Numbered from the stretch's first letter, positions 8,599-17,831 are shown. The stretch is 64,000 bases of DNA from Hymenobacter plasmatis (GCF_020711255.1 NZ_JAJFAW010000006.1:62001-126000); one strand, 5' to 3'. Notes: generated by a model from the sequence alone, not told the origin. A program made the numbers and translations.

Positions 8599-9636
8599 TT
8601 AACGCTTCACCCCGAGACTGTCGAGCCGGTGCTGGTAGCGGCGAGCGTTGCGCTTGTGCTGGGCATAGGTTTCGGCAAAGTCGGAGAAGCCGCTGCCGTC
8701 GGGGCGGGCGCAGAAAAACAGGTTTTTGTTGTGGGCCGGGCGTAGTACCGCGTTCAGCGAGCTGGGCAGCGGCGTGGTGATGGGGCCCGGCGGCAGGCCC
8801 TTGTGCCGGTAGGTATTGTAGGGCGAGTCCACCTTTTTGTCCACGTTGAGCACGCGCTTGCGGGTACCCAGGCCGTGCAGCGGCCAGAGCAGGGTGGGGT
8901 CGGCCTGCAGGGGCTGGCCGTTGCGCAGGCGGTTGAGGTACACGGCGGCGATAAGCGGCTTGTCGGTGGGCTGGGCGGTTTCGCGCTGCACAATACTAGC
9001 CAGCACGCTCACCTGCACCTGCGTCATCTTCAGCGAATCGGCGCGGGCGCGGCGCTCCGCGGTCCAGAAGCGGCGGTAGGTGGCCGCCACGGTGTCCAGG
9101 AAGGCGGGGGCGCTGGTGTTCCACAGCAGGCGGTACCGGCCGGGGATAAATAGGGTGCGGATGGTGCAGGTGTCGAGCCGGAACCGGGCCAGCAGGTCGG
9201 CGTTGTTGCCCAGCAGTAGCTGCAGCTTAAATGGGTCGGTTTCCAACTGCCGGCTCACCTGGGGCGGCAGGTGGTCGAGGTAATGAAAGGGCTTCAACTC
9301 AAACTGCACCGTGTCCTGGCGGCCCTGGGCCAGCATTTTCACCAGGTCCAGGTTGCTCAGTTCGGGGTCGAGCCGGTAGCGGCCGGCTTTCACGTGAGCG
9401 GGGTAGTCGTGCTGCCGGGCCGTCCACTCGAACGTGGCCGGCTCCAGCAGCAGCTGCTGTTTCTTCAAGGAGTCGAGCACCGCCGAAAAGCCCGTGCCCG
9501 TGCGGATGTACAAGTAGGCCGGGCCTTCGGCAAAGACCGTCACGTTGGGCCGGTACAGGACGCGCCACGCCGCGTAGCTGCCTGCGCCGAGCAACAGCAG
9601 TACCAGTAGGCCAACGAGTAGGAGGGGGCGCTTCAT
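8599..9636 (-). CDS. mltG: Endolytic peptidoglycan transglycosylase MltG
   Basis: MltG/YceG (345 residues) cleaves nascent glycan strands at the inner membrane and helps set glycan length. It has one N-terminal membrane anchor (residues 5-26), a LysM-like region and the catalytic domain. The likely catalytic glutamate is E219 in the IVQRETA motif. The downstream SPYNTYRHKGLPPGPI block, highly typical of the family, is intact. Its ATG overlaps the stop of an upstream gene remnant (TAATG), suggesting that mltG was once translationally coupled to a now-deleted gene. It lies downstream of the RNase D homologue. Confidence 0.95.
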   Translation of the reverse strand: MKRPLLLVGLLVLLLLGAGSYAAWRVLYRPNVTVFAEGPAYLYIRTGTGFSAVLDSLKKQQLLLEPATFEWTARQHDYPAHVKAGRYRLDPELSNLDLVKMLAQGRQDTVQFELKPFHYLDHLPPQVSRQLETDPFKLQLLLGNNADLLARFRLDTCTIRTLFIPGRYRLLWNTSAPAFLDTVAATYRRFWTAERRARADSLKMTQVQVSVLASIVQRETAQPTDKPLIAAVYLNRLRNGQPLQADPTLLWPLHGLGTRKRVLNVDKKVDSPYNTYRHKGLPPGPITTPLPSSLNAVLRPAHNKNLFFCARPDGSGFSDFAETYAQHKRNARRYQHRLDSLGVKR

Positions 9637-9770
9637 TATCCTTCTTGTACTAGTTGGGCCACGGCGGCCTCAAAGGCTTCCTGCTCGGCTTGGCGCACTA
9701 TTTCGGTGGGGGCCGCCGCCCGCGATTCGCAGTCAACAATGGGGCAGCGCTCGCAGGTTTCAGCAGCTAC
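9636..9770 (-). pseudogene. C-terminal remnant of a Cys-rich (XRE/IrrE-type?) regulator
   Basis: Between the RNase D stop and mltG lies a 44-codon open stretch in the same frame as RNase D. It has no start codon at its head, contains the pattern C-x2-C-x4-C (CERCPIVDC) followed by ESRAAAPTEI and a helical Glu/Ala tail, and its TAA overlaps the mltG ATG by one base. From memory this resembles the Cys-containing tail of some Bacteroidota helix-turn-helix/IrrE regulators. The match is tentative. The missing start plus perfect coupling to mltG suggests that the front of a real gene was deleted. Confidence 0.5.
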
Positions 9771-10937
9771 TTAAAACGGCTCGGCAATTTGGCCATAGTC
9801 CTCGCCGTGGCGCTCAGCCGACTCGCGTAGCAGCTGTTGCTGCCAGGGGCGCAGGGCCGCATTGGCGCCCTGCTCGATGATTTCCGCAATCAGCCGGTTG
9901 CTGAGCACCATGTTGGCCATGGTGGTGCCGTGGTCGGTAGCGAGGTGCGCTTTGAGGGCGTTGAGCAAGGTTTCGCGGGCTTCGGCGCGGGCCGCGGCGG
10001 GGCCGTTGAGCCGGCGGCGGAACGGAAACTTGCGCTGCTCGGGCGGCAGCGGCGCTTCCGGGGCCAAATCGGTGGTGCCGATGGCCAGCAGCTGCTCGGC
10101 GAAGGGCGAGCGTTTCAGCTCGGGGTGCAGCCCGTTGGCGGTGCGCAACTGATTGGCGTTTTCGATGGGCTGGCGGGCCAGCTCCGCCAGGCGGTCGTTG
10201 CTGAGCACGTGGTACGGCGGGCGGTCGAGCTGTCGGGCCACACTGTCGCGCAGCATGTAGAGCTCCCGGAAAATGGGCATTTCTGAGGGCGAAATCTTGT
10301 ACTTGGCGGCGTTGCGCGACCATGGGCGCGGGTCGTCGCGGCCGTAGCGCACGGCCTCCAGGGCCAGGTTTTCCTGAATTGCCCACTCGCTGCGGCCCAG
10401 CTCGTTGAGGCGGGCGGTGAGGCGGTCCGTGAGCTCAAACAAATACAGCACGTCGTTGGCGGCGTACTCCATCTGGGCGTCGGTGAGCGGGCGCTTCAGC
10501 CAGTTGGATTTCTGCTCGCCTTTGTCCACCTCAAAGCCCAGTTCGGACTGAATAAGGCGGCCCAGGGAAATGTTGTTGTCCTCGGCGGCAAGCAGGGTAA
10601 ACTGCACACTGGTATCGACAATGTTCCGGCAGTTGACCCCAAAAACTTCGTCAAGCAAAAGAATGTCCGACTTGCACGAGTGGAACACCTTGGCCACAGC
10701 CGGCTCGCGCAACACCGCAAACAGGGGCTCCAGGCCGGCGGCCATGTCGGGCAGCGGCAGCGGGTCAATCAGGTACGCTTCCTGGCCATCGAAAACCTGG
10801 ATGAGCGCCAGGTGCCGCCCGTAGCGGTGGCGCATGTCATCAAACTCCAAATCGATGCCAATGCGTGGCAGGGTGGCGAAGTGAGCGGCCGCCTCGGCAA
10901 TAGCGTCGGCAGTGGTGAGGTAATGTATCGTCGGCAT
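9771..10937 (-). CDS. rnd: Ribonuclease D-like 3'-5' exonuclease with HRDC region
   Basis: A DEDD-superfamily exonuclease of 388 residues for tRNA/RNA 3' trimming. Exo I GIDLEFD (D29, E31), Exo II around HSCKSDILLLDEVFG, and Exo III YAANDVLYLFEL are all present. They are followed by a helical HRDC-like region (about residues 210-290). The frame could start at a TTG at 10952, but ATG at 10937 gives the normal N-terminus. After its stop the same frame stays open for 44 codons (the remnant entry). It is divergent from the SusC-like gene. Confidence 0.9.
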   Translation of the reverse strand: MPTIHYLTTADAIAEAAAHFATLPRIGIDLEFDDMRHRYGRHLALIQVFDGQEAYLIDPLPLPDMAAGLEPLFAVLREPAVAKVFHSCKSDILLLDEVFGVNCRNIVDTSVQFTLLAAEDNNISLGRLIQSELGFEVDKGEQKSNWLKRPLTDAQMEYAANDVLYLFELTDRLTARLNELGRSEWAIQENLALEAVRYGRDDPRPWSRNAAKYKISPSEMPIFRELYMLRDSVARQLDRPPYHVLSNDRLAELARQPIENANQLRTANGLHPELKRSPFAEQLLAIGTTDLAPEAPLPPEQRKFPFRRRLNGPAAARAEARETLLNALKAHLATDHGTTMANMVLSNRLIAEIIEQGANAALRPWQQQLLRESAERHGEDYGQIAEPF

Positions 10938-11277
10938 TAAGACTGAAGGCAAGGGAGCCAGCTACAGGTCTGGCAAGGGTTAGCAGCGGTAAAGGTAGGC
11001 AACTGGCGTATGCTCTAAGGACTAATCGGTAGTTGAGGTTTGGCTTGAGATATTGATATAACGATGGCAAAACATTGATTTAACCGCGGAGTTGTGAAAC
11101 AAAACGAAAAAAAACTGACGAAAACCAGAAAGCTGGCCTGTGTAATTACCTTCGCTTTGGCATCCTAAAGAGACCGTCAGTCCTATTCATTGATTTTAAC
11201 GATTTTCAGTATTGTTAAACCCAGATAAAAATTCAAAAAGCCCTCACTTTTAACCTGTTCACTAATCTTTTTCTCCC
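10938..11277. other. 340-base divergent intergenic region, RNase D / SusC
   Basis: AT-richer than its surroundings, with no credible ORF. It should hold the promoters of both divergent genes. The nearest -7-like match for the SusC gene is TACCTTCG (11147-11154), one base off TAnnTTTG and without a TTG at the right distance, so no promoter is called. No inverted repeat long enough to be a riboswitch or operator was recognised. Confidence 0.5.
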
Positions 11278-14200
11278 ATGAAGTTCAACTTACTCACTCA
11301 TCTCAAACTCTTCTCGCTGCTGGCGATTTGCCTGTTTGCGATGCCCGCCTGGGCGCAGCAAGCCATAAGCGGCCGCGTATTAAGCTCTGATGGCGGCGGC
11401 CTGCCCGGCGCCACGATACTCGAGCGCGGCACCACCAACGGCACCAGCTCAGGCGCCGACGGCTCCTTTAGCCTCACCGTGCAGCCCAACGCTTCTTTGG
11501 TAATTAGCTCAGTGGGTTACACCTCGCAAACGGTTGCCGTTGGCAGTCAGAGCAACATCAGCGTAACGCTAGCCGCTTCGGCTACGGAGCTCAGCGAGGC
11601 GGTGGTGGTGGGCTACGGCACGCAGCAGAAGGCAGACCTGACGGGCTCAGTATCGAGCCTAACGACCAAAGACATTGCCAATGCTCCGGTGCAGACTTTT
11701 GAGCAAGCCATTCAGGGCAAGGCTGCCGGCGTTGTCATTGAAAGCTCTAGCGGCAAGCTTGGGCAAGCCATTAAAGTGCGGGTACGCGGTACCTCCTCGG
11801 TAAGCGGCGACACGCAGCCGCTTTATGTAATTGATAATATTCCGGTTCAGACGGATAACTTTTCCTCTACGAGTGCCCAGACGAACCCCTTGGCAGATAT
11901 CAACCCTAATGATATAGAAAGCATTTCTATTTTGAAGGACGCAGCGGCTTCGGCCATTTACGGCTCGCGTGCTTCCAATGGTGTGGTGCTTATCACTACC
12001 AAGCGCGGCAAGGCGGGAGCCACGCGCTTCAACCTGGGCTACCAGATTGGTACCAGCCAAGCCACGCATCGCCGTGAGTTTTTGAACTCGAAAGAGTATG
12101 TAGAGCTCTTTACGGAAGCCCTGAAGAACTCGGGCCGTTCGGACGCCAGCAATGCTGCCCGCTTTAAAGGGTACGCCGCTGGCGTGGACGTAGATGCTAA
12201 CTATAATGTGGACACGGACTGGCAGGACCAGGTTTTCCGGAAAGGCAATTTCAGCCAGTACGACTTGAACGTTAGCGGCGGTACCGAAAAAACCAAGTTC
12301 TTTCTCTCCGGTCAATACAATACCCAGGAAGGCATTTTGCTGGGCAACAAGCTGGAGCGTATCGCTTCCCGCCTGAATGTAGACCACAAAGCCAACGACC
12401 GGCTCATTCTCGGAGCCAACGTTTCGCTCTCGCGCACTAAAAACAACCGCCTGCCCAACGACAACCTCTTCAGCACCCCGCTGCAGGCAGTCGCTTTGGC
12501 TCCAATTACGCCAGCCATCGACCCGCGCACGGGCCTGACTAGCGGCGCCCTTGACCCAGCTACGGGCAATCCGAACACTAACTTTCCTTTCTACTACAAC
12601 CCGCTGCTGGGCCTGCGCAATAACGCGGCTACCTATACAGCATTTAGCTACCGCGCCTTGGGCAACGTATTTGGCCAGCTTGAGCTGCTGCCAGGCCTGT
12701 CGTTCCGCTCCGAGCTTGGGCTTGACCTGCTCAACCAGGACGAAGACCAATATCTGGCACGGGTGACCTCGCGCAACTCTGGCCCTACCAACGGTTTTGG
12801 CTTTAGCGCTCACACCACAAGCGGCCGCTTCATCACCAACAACTTCTTCTCTTATAATAAGACCGTGGCCGAGCAGCACTCATTTGAGGCCACGCTCGGT
12901 ACATCCTACGAGGAGCGCAAGCAGAACTATACCAGCACAACGGGTACGCAATTCGCCAGCGATGCCTACCGCACCATTTCGAACGCAGCTACATTCACAT
13001 CGGGCAGTTCGTCGGGTACCGGCAACTCTCTATTGTCGTATTTTGCCCGTCTCAACTACAATTTTGCCAGCAAGTACTTGCTCGGTCTGAGTGCCCGAAT
13101 CGACGGCTCGTCGCGCTTTGGCCCTAACAAGCAGTATGGCTTCTTCCCAGCTGCCTCGCTGGGCTGGGTAGTAACGGAAGAAAGCTTCCTCAAGAACCAA
13201 AAGGTGCTGAGCTTCCTTAAGCCCCGCGTTAGCATCGGACGTACCGGCAACCAGGGCTTCCCCGATTTTGCTTACCTGGGCCTGTATTCGGGTACTTCGG
13301 GCTACGTGGGCGTGCCGGGCCAGCGCCCGCTGCAGATTGCAAACCCAAACCTGAAATGGGAATCGACGACCCAGGCCGACGCTGGCTTGGAATATGGCTT
13401 CCTGGACAACCGCATCAGTGGCGAGGTAGACGTGTACCTCAAGCGCACCACCGACCTAGCCCTTAATGCTCCTGTACCCGGCACCACGGGCTTTACCACC
13501 CAGTTCCAGAACGTGGGTACCCTGCAGAACAAAGGGGTTGAGCTCGCGCTGACCACCCGCAATTTCGTGGGAGACTTCACCTGGACCACTACCGTAAACG
13601 CGTCTCGCAACTACAACAAAATCACCTTCTTGCAAGGTCAGCCCATTCTGGGGAGCTTCCTGAGCCGGGCTCAGGAAGGTTATCCTATTGGCACCTTCTT
13701 CGGTGCTGAATACGCTGGGGTTGACCCCGCCAATGGCGATGCGTTGTACTATCGCAACAAGGCGAATGAGGATGGAACCGGTACCGGAACCATCGACCAC
13801 AGCACCAGCACCACCAATGATATCAACGAAGCACAGTTGGTACCAGTGGGTGACCCTAATGCTCGCTGGACTGGTGGCTTGACTAATACCATCACCTACA
13901 AAGGCATCGACTTGAGCGCCACCTTTATTGGGGTGTTTGGCAATAAAATTTATGATGCCGGCGCACCTTTCTATTCAGTTGCCTTCAACAATGGCCCGGA
14001 TAACCAGACCCGCGACCAGCTGAACCGCTGGCGCAAGCCGGGCGACATTACGGATGTGCCTAAAGCAGAATACCTGAGTGGCAACGGCACTGGCAATTCT
14101 TCCCGCTTTGTGCGCGATGGCTCCTATGGCCGTCTGCGTACCATTACCCTCGGATACAACCTGCCAGGTACTTTGGTAAAGAAGGGCTATTTACAAACCG

Positions 14201-14382
14201 TTCGGGTGTATGTACAGGCACTCAACCTCGTTACCATCACCAAGTACAAGGGCTGGGACCCGGAAGTTAACACCGATTACCTCGCTGGCACTACCACCCA
14301 GAGCAACATCAACCAAGGCATCGACTTCTACACAGCGCCCCAGCCCCGAACTATTACGTTCGGTGTTAATGTAGGCTTTTAA
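11278..14382 (+). CDS. SusC/RagA-type TonB-dependent outer-membrane transporter
   Basis: A 1034-residue outer-membrane importer. A signal peptide (to about residue 26, MPAWAQQ) is followed by a carboxypeptidase-regulatory-like beta-sandwich (about 28-110, ISGRVLSSDGGGLPGATI), the SusC signature region with VVVGYGTQQKADLTGSV, a plug domain (PLYVIDNIPV, then ISILKDAAASAIYGSRASNGVVLITTKRG) and a 22-strand-type barrel. It ends ITFGVNVGF with the usual aromatic terminus. It pairs with the SusD-like lipoprotein 50 bases downstream. No glycosidase, peptidase, sulfatase, anti-sigma or hybrid sensor gene adjoins the pair, so the imported oligomer cannot be inferred. Confidence 0.95.
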   Translation: MKFNLLTHLKLFSLLAICLFAMPAWAQQAISGRVLSSDGGGLPGATILERGTTNGTSSGADGSFSLTVQPNASLVISSVGYTSQTVAVGSQSNISVTLAASATELSEAVVVGYGTQQKADLTGSVSSLTTKDIANAPVQTFEQAIQGKAAGVVIESSSGKLGQAIKVRVRGTSSVSGDTQPLYVIDNIPVQTDNFSSTSAQTNPLADINPNDIESISILKDAAASAIYGSRASNGVVLITTKRGKAGATRFNLGYQIGTSQATHRREFLNSKEYVELFTEALKNSGRSDASNAARFKGYAAGVDVDANYNVDTDWQDQVFRKGNFSQYDLNVSGGTEKTKFFLSGQYNTQEGILLGNKLERIASRLNVDHKANDRLILGANVSLSRTKNNRLPNDNLFSTPLQAVALAPITPAIDPRTGLTSGALDPATGNPNTNFPFYYNPLLGLRNNAATYTAFSYRALGNVFGQLELLPGLSFRSELGLDLLNQDEDQYLARVTSRNSGPTNGFGFSAHTTSGRFITNNFFSYNKTVAEQHSFEATLGTSYEERKQNYTSTTGTQFASDAYRTISNAATFTSGSSSGTGNSLLSYFARLNYNFASKYLLGLSARIDGSSRFGPNKQYGFFPAASLGWVVTEESFLKNQKVLSFLKPRVSIGRTGNQGFPDFAYLGLYSGTSGYVGVPGQRPLQIANPNLKWESTTQADAGLEYGFLDNRISGEVDVYLKRTTDLALNAPVPGTTGFTTQFQNVGTLQNKGVELALTTRNFVGDFTWTTTVNASRNYNKITFLQGQPILGSFLSRAQEGYPIGTFFGAEYAGVDPANGDALYYRNKANEDGTGTGTIDHSTSTTNDINEAQLVPVGDPNARWTGGLTNTITYKGIDLSATFIGVFGNKIYDAGAPFYSVAFNNGPDNQTRDQLNRWRKPGDITDVPKAEYLSGNGTGNSSRFVRDGSYGRLRTITLGYNLPGTLVKKGYLQTVRVYVQALNLVTITKYKGWDPEVNTDYLAGTTTQSNINQGIDFYTAPQPRTITFGVNVGF

Positions 14383-14432
14383 AAGCTGCGCTATTTAGAG
14401 GTAGTCTTTTCCTCATCTGATTTACTACTCAC

Positions 14433-15794
14433 ATGAAAAAAACAGTATATGCGGTGGCCACAGCCTTGCTTCTTGCAGGCTCCCTGACCAGCTGTGATAA
14501 AAAGCTTGACATAACTCCTGTCAACAACGTAAGCGCCGATGATGCCCTCAAAACCTCGTCGGATGTAGAGGCTGCCCTAGTGGGTTGTTACACGGGCCTT
14601 CAAAACGATGAAGCCTACGGCGGCTACTTCCAGCTGATGTCGGACTTGCTCGCCGACAACGGCGAAATATCTTTCGTTGGCACGTACACCCAGCCCATTC
14701 AAATTAGTCGCAAGGCCATCCTAAAGGATAACAGCTTTGTGCAGAACATGTGGACGAATGCATACAACGTTATCAACCGCACCAATAACGTGTTGGCTAA
14801 CATTGATAAACTCGATACCCAAGCCAAGAAGGACCGCGTGGAAGGCGAAGCCCGGTTCATTCGTGGGGCCATGTACTTTGAGCTGGTGAAGCTCTATGCC
14901 AAAGATTGGAACGATGGCAGCCCCAGTACCAACCCCGGGGTACCGCTGGTGCTGACTCCTACAAAGGTGCTCGATGCTACCGCTCAGGTAAAGCGTAACA
15001 CGGTAGCTGAAGTATATGCTCAGGTAATAACCGACCTTACCACTGCCGAGACGAAGATGAAAGCTACCTCGGCGGCAGGAGCTTTCTTTGCCAATACCTA
15101 CGCTGCAGCGGGTATGCTTTCACGGGTGTACCTGCAGCAAGCGCAGTTTCCTTTGGCTGCCGCCGCTGCCAACCGTGCCATTGCGGGCAACTACACCCTC
15201 ACGCCCAGCTATGCCGGTGAGTTTCACTCGGGCTCTTCTAATACTGCGGAAGACATCTTCGCAATTCAGATTTCGGCTCAGAGTGGCAGCAACGAGCTGA
15301 ACACTTTTTACTCGGCAAACCGCCGCGGTGATGTTGACGTTGAAGACAAGCACTTAGCTCAATACTCCCTTACCGATGACCGGCGCAAGCTATTTACGGT
15401 AAGCAGTGGCCAGCGGTACAGCAACAAGTTTGATGAGCTTTATGGCAACATCAAGGTCATTCGTTTGGCGGAAATGTTGCTTACCCGGGCCGAGGCAAAC
15501 TTCCGTGCTGGCACGGTAGTCGGCGCCACGCCCCTTGCCGACGTCAACCGCGTGCGTGCCCGCGCTGGCCTCGCCCCACTAGTCACCTTGACCTTGCCGG
15601 CAATACTGCTGGAGCGCAAGCTAGAGCTGGCTTTCGAAGGCTTCCGCCTGGCTGATGTCAAGCGTAACAAAGAGTCAGTAACCGACCCCAAGGGGGAAGT
15701 TCTGCCTTGGAATTCGACACGCTTGATATTCCCTATTCCTTTGCGCGAAATCAACGTGAACCCAAACCTGGAGCAAAACGAAGGTTATAAATAG
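14433..15794 (+). CDS. RagB/SusD-family nutrient-binding lipoprotein
   Basis: A 453-residue surface lipoprotein, the lid that delivers substrate to the SusC-type channel. The lipobox LTSC (Cys about 21) follows a short signal. The N-terminal segment VNNVSADDALKTSSDVEAALVGCYTGL and RFIRGAMYFELVKLYAKDW are characteristic of the TPR-like SusD scaffold. The C-terminal block RLAEMLLTRAEANFR, later LELAFEGFRLADVKRN, is the conserved end of the family. It is cotranscribed with the SusC gene and closed by a 20-bp perfect terminator hairpin. Confidence 0.95.
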   Translation: MKKTVYAVATALLLAGSLTSCDKKLDITPVNNVSADDALKTSSDVEAALVGCYTGLQNDEAYGGYFQLMSDLLADNGEISFVGTYTQPIQISRKAILKDNSFVQNMWTNAYNVINRTNNVLANIDKLDTQAKKDRVEGEARFIRGAMYFELVKLYAKDWNDGSPSTNPGVPLVLTPTKVLDATAQVKRNTVAEVYAQVITDLTTAETKMKATSAAGAFFANTYAAAGMLSRVYLQQAQFPLAAAAANRAIAGNYTLTPSYAGEFHSGSSNTAEDIFAIQISAQSGSNELNTFYSANRRGDVDVEDKHLAQYSLTDDRRKLFTVSSGQRYSNKFDELYGNIKVIRLAEMLLTRAEANFRAGTVVGATPLADVNRVRARAGLAPLVTLTLPAILLERKLELAFEGFRLADVKRNKESVTDPKGEVLPWNSTRLIFPIPLREINVNPNLEQNEGYK

Positions 15795-15821
15795 GCTGCC
15801 TATTTGTAAAACCAGTTTGTC

Positions 15822-15865
15822 CCAATAAAAAAGGGCCCTAGTTACCTAGGGCCCTTTTTTATTGG
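15822..15865. terminator. Bidirectional Rho-independent terminator, SusD / SPFH gene
   Basis: A perfect 20-bp inverted repeat (15822-15841 and 15846-15865) with a TTAC loop: GC core GGGCCCTAG flanked by A6 on the left and T6 on the right. It can end the SusD transcript on the plus strand and the SPFH transcript on the minus strand. Confidence 0.95.
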
Positions 15866-15877
15866 CTGAAGTTGTAC

Positions 15878-16786
15878 TTACTTCTCGCCGAGCATCAACT
15901 GCGGCCCACTGCCGCGCCCATTGCCCATGATAATGACCTTGGCATTCGGCGAGGTGGCAATGGCTTGGTTGGCTTTGATGGTTTCGTACTGGAGCAGCTT
16001 GTCGCTGAGCTCGGTGTTTACAATGCGCTGGTAGTCAGCGATGCCCTGGGCTTCGACGCGCTTGCGCTCGGCCTCCTGCTTTTCCTTCTGCAGCACGAAC
16101 TGCATTTTCTGGGCGTCCTGCTCGGCCGAGATTTTGCTCTCGATGCTGGCCTTCACCGATTGCGGCAACTGGATGTTGCGAATGAGCAATTGGTCGAGTT
16201 GCAGGCCGCTGGTACGGAAGTCTTTCTCTATGGAGTTAAGAATCCGGGTCTGGAATTCCTCGCGGCGGGTGGAGTAGAGGGCCACAGCATCGTAGTAAAC
16301 GGCGTTGTCTCGAATGCGGGTGCGCGAAATGGCCCGCACTATTTTATCCTGGTAATCCTCACCGATGGTCGCCAGGATGCGGGGCGCCTGGGTCGGAACC
16401 ACGTGGTAGAGCACTGTGAGGTCGATAACTACCTCGAGGCCGTCGGCCGAAAGCACCCGGATGGCATCGTCGCCGGCTTGTGCGCCCTCGCCGTGCTGGG
16501 CCGACATGGTGTAATTCTGCGTGCGGGTATCGAACCTGGTTATGTCGACCAGCGGGTTAACTACGCTAAGGCCGGGCTGCAGCACGCGCGGCTGCACCTG
16601 CCCAAACAGCGTTTGGACGCCCACTTGGCCCACCCCAATCTGCACCACCGTGCTCAGGGCCAACCCGAGCACTAGAAAAGCACCGCCCAGAAAGATGAGG
16701 CCGCCGCGCAAAGGCTCCAGGCGCTCAAATCGGGAGGCGTTCAAGCCCAGAATCAGGATAATAAAACCGAGTACAAAAAGTGTCAT
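15878..16786 (-). CDS. SPFH/prohibitin-family membrane protein
   Basis: A 302-residue stomatin/prohibitin homologue. Two N-terminal hydrophobic segments (about 3-20 and 28-48) precede the SPFH/band-7 domain (about residues 50-210), including VGVQTLFGQVQPRVLQPGLSVVNP. A long charged coiled-coil (SAEQDAQKMQFVLQKEKQEAERKRVEAQGIADYQ) and a hydrophobic tail follow. These proteins oligomerise into rings or microdomains in the cytoplasmic membrane and often scaffold proteases. No FtsH or NfeD partner gene is adjacent. The ATG at 16786 lies just after a heptad-type leader on its strand. Confidence 0.92.
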   Translation of the reverse strand: MTLFVLGFIILILGLNASRFERLEPLRGGLIFLGGAFLVLGLALSTVVQIGVGQVGVQTLFGQVQPRVLQPGLSVVNPLVDITRFDTRTQNYTMSAQHGEGAQAGDDAIRVLSADGLEVVIDLTVLYHVVPTQAPRILATIGEDYQDKIVRAISRTRIRDNAVYYDAVALYSTRREEFQTRILNSIEKDFRTSGLQLDQLLIRNIQLPQSVKASIESKISAEQDAQKMQFVLQKEKQEAERKRVEAQGIADYQRIVNTELSDKLLQYETIKANQAIATSPNAKVIIMGNGRGSGPQLMLGEK

Positions 16787-16864
16787 GGGTGGGGCTATGA
16801 GTGAGCAAGGTGATGGGAGTGTGAGCGGTTGCCCGGGTGAAGTAAGCCCGCGGGCCTACCTCAC
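16787..16864 (-). repeat. Heptad-type leader plus palindrome before the SPFH gene
   Basis: Read on the minus strand, units such as CGCTCAC, ACTCCCA, TCACCTT, GCTCACT end just before the SPFH ATG, like the right arms of the other heptad elements. No long left arm is seen. Instead a 28-base imperfect palindrome (16837-16864, core GCCCGCGGGC flanked by GTGA/TCAC) lies upstream. Confidence 0.5.
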
Positions 16865-16904
16865 TTTTAGAGAAGCACGTAGTTCGAATTAGGGCCGCAG
16901 GGCC

Positions 16905-17372
16905 TTATTCTTCGTCTTCATCGGTGCTGAAATCGAGGGTGCGTGCCAGGTCTACGCCCTCTTGGGCTACCTCTTCGAGCAGCTCGGGGGCGTCGGCGTC
17001 GAGGGTGCGGCCGAAGAGGTTGAGCAGCTCTTCGCCTTCCTCGTTCACGTACAGGTTCTCGTAGAGCCGGTCGAAGAGGCGGGCTTCGCGGCCCACAATG
17101 CGGTCAATGTCTTCGGGCGAGCGGGCTTCGCTCAGGGCGCGGTGCAATACATCCAGCACTTGGCGGCTTTCGTCGTGCTCGCCCAGCTCCGATACCAGCT
17201 TGAGCAGGCTCATGGCCACGCCCAGCCGCACTTGCTCGAAGCGGAAGGGGAGCTCGGCGGTAGGCGCGGCGCGCAATTTGTCATAGGCCCGCAGGGTGGT
17301 GGGGGTGAGGTAGTACTTCACGTCGTTGGGGGCCGTGAAGGCGAGGTGCAGAAGTTGTTCGTAAGGACTCAT
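16905..17372 (-). CDS. Conserved-looking hypothetical cytoplasmic protein
   Basis: A 155-residue soluble protein with no signal peptide or membrane segment. It looks mostly helical and is rich in Leu and Glu, ending in an acidic tail (STDEDEE). The MSPYEQLLHLAFTAPNDVKYYL start at 17372 was chosen over 17435, whose extra residues look like non-coding sequence. No family recognised. It shares its strand with the SPFH gene (118-base gap) and is divergent from a small membrane-protein gene. Confidence 0.75.
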   Translation of the reverse strand: MSPYEQLLHLAFTAPNDVKYYLTPTTLRAYDKLRAAPTAELPFRFEQVRLGVAMSLLKLVSELGEHDESRQVLDVLHRALSEARSPEDIDRIVGREARLFDRLYENLYVNEEGEELLNLFGRTLDADAPELLEEVAQEGVDLARTLDFSTDEDEE

Positions 17373-17518
17373 GGGAGAAGGCTGGCTTTGATGCCGTAAC
17401 ACGGCTGGGTGCGGTGCGTAAGCAGAAAGCCGCAAGGTACGCGCGGGAGCAAAGCCACATCATTAATCGTGCTTGTGCTGCTTGCATTACATCACCCCTC
17501 ACACTTTATTTTTTAGCG

Positions 17519-17767
17519 ATGACCCACAAAAGCAAATGGCTGCTGTTTGCCCCGCTGGGCCTGCTCACCATTGGGGCCGGCGCCAGCATGGTGCCCTGGG
17601 CTGGCCACCTCAAAGACCAAAAGGTTCCCACCGCGAAATGGGTAGCGGCCGGCACTGCTGCCCTGGTCGTCCTCAATGCCGGGGTCAGCTTATTCGGCCG
17701 CGGCGTACTGGAGCGCATGCGGCATGAGCTACAGGAGCAGCCTTCTTACAGTACGTTTTGGAAGTAA
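17519..17767 (+). CDS. Small two-helix membrane protein
   Basis: 82 residues with hydrophobic segments at about 7-25 (WLLFAPLGLLTIGAGASMV) and 37-55 (VAAGTAALVVLNAGVSLFG), a basic N-terminus and a charged C-terminus. ATG at 17519 is favoured because the upstream extension to 17414 has the composition of intergenic DNA. A bidirectional terminator follows directly. Function unknown; no family recognised. Confidence 0.7.
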   Translation: MTHKSKWLLFAPLGLLTIGAGASMVPWAGHLKDQKVPTAKWVAAGTAALVVLNAGVSLFGRGVLERMRHELQEQPSYSTFWK

Positions 17768-17773
17768 TTGAGC

Positions 17774-17811
17774 ACAAAAAAGCCCCGACATTGCTGCCGG
17801 GGCTTTTTTGT
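17774..17811. terminator. Bidirectional terminator between convergent genes
   Basis: 14-bp perfect arms (17774-17787 and 17798-17811; A6-GCCCCG and CGGGGC-T6) with a 10-base loop. It is placed to end both the small membrane-protein gene and the minus-strand gene ending at 17832. Confidence 0.92.
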
Positions 17812-17831
17812 AAACAGGTTTCAAGAGAAAC

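Noticed and set aside
11147..11154. TACCTTCG as the SusC promoter -7 element
   Set aside because: One mismatch to TAnnTTTG and no TTG at 18-21 bases upstream; too weak to call.
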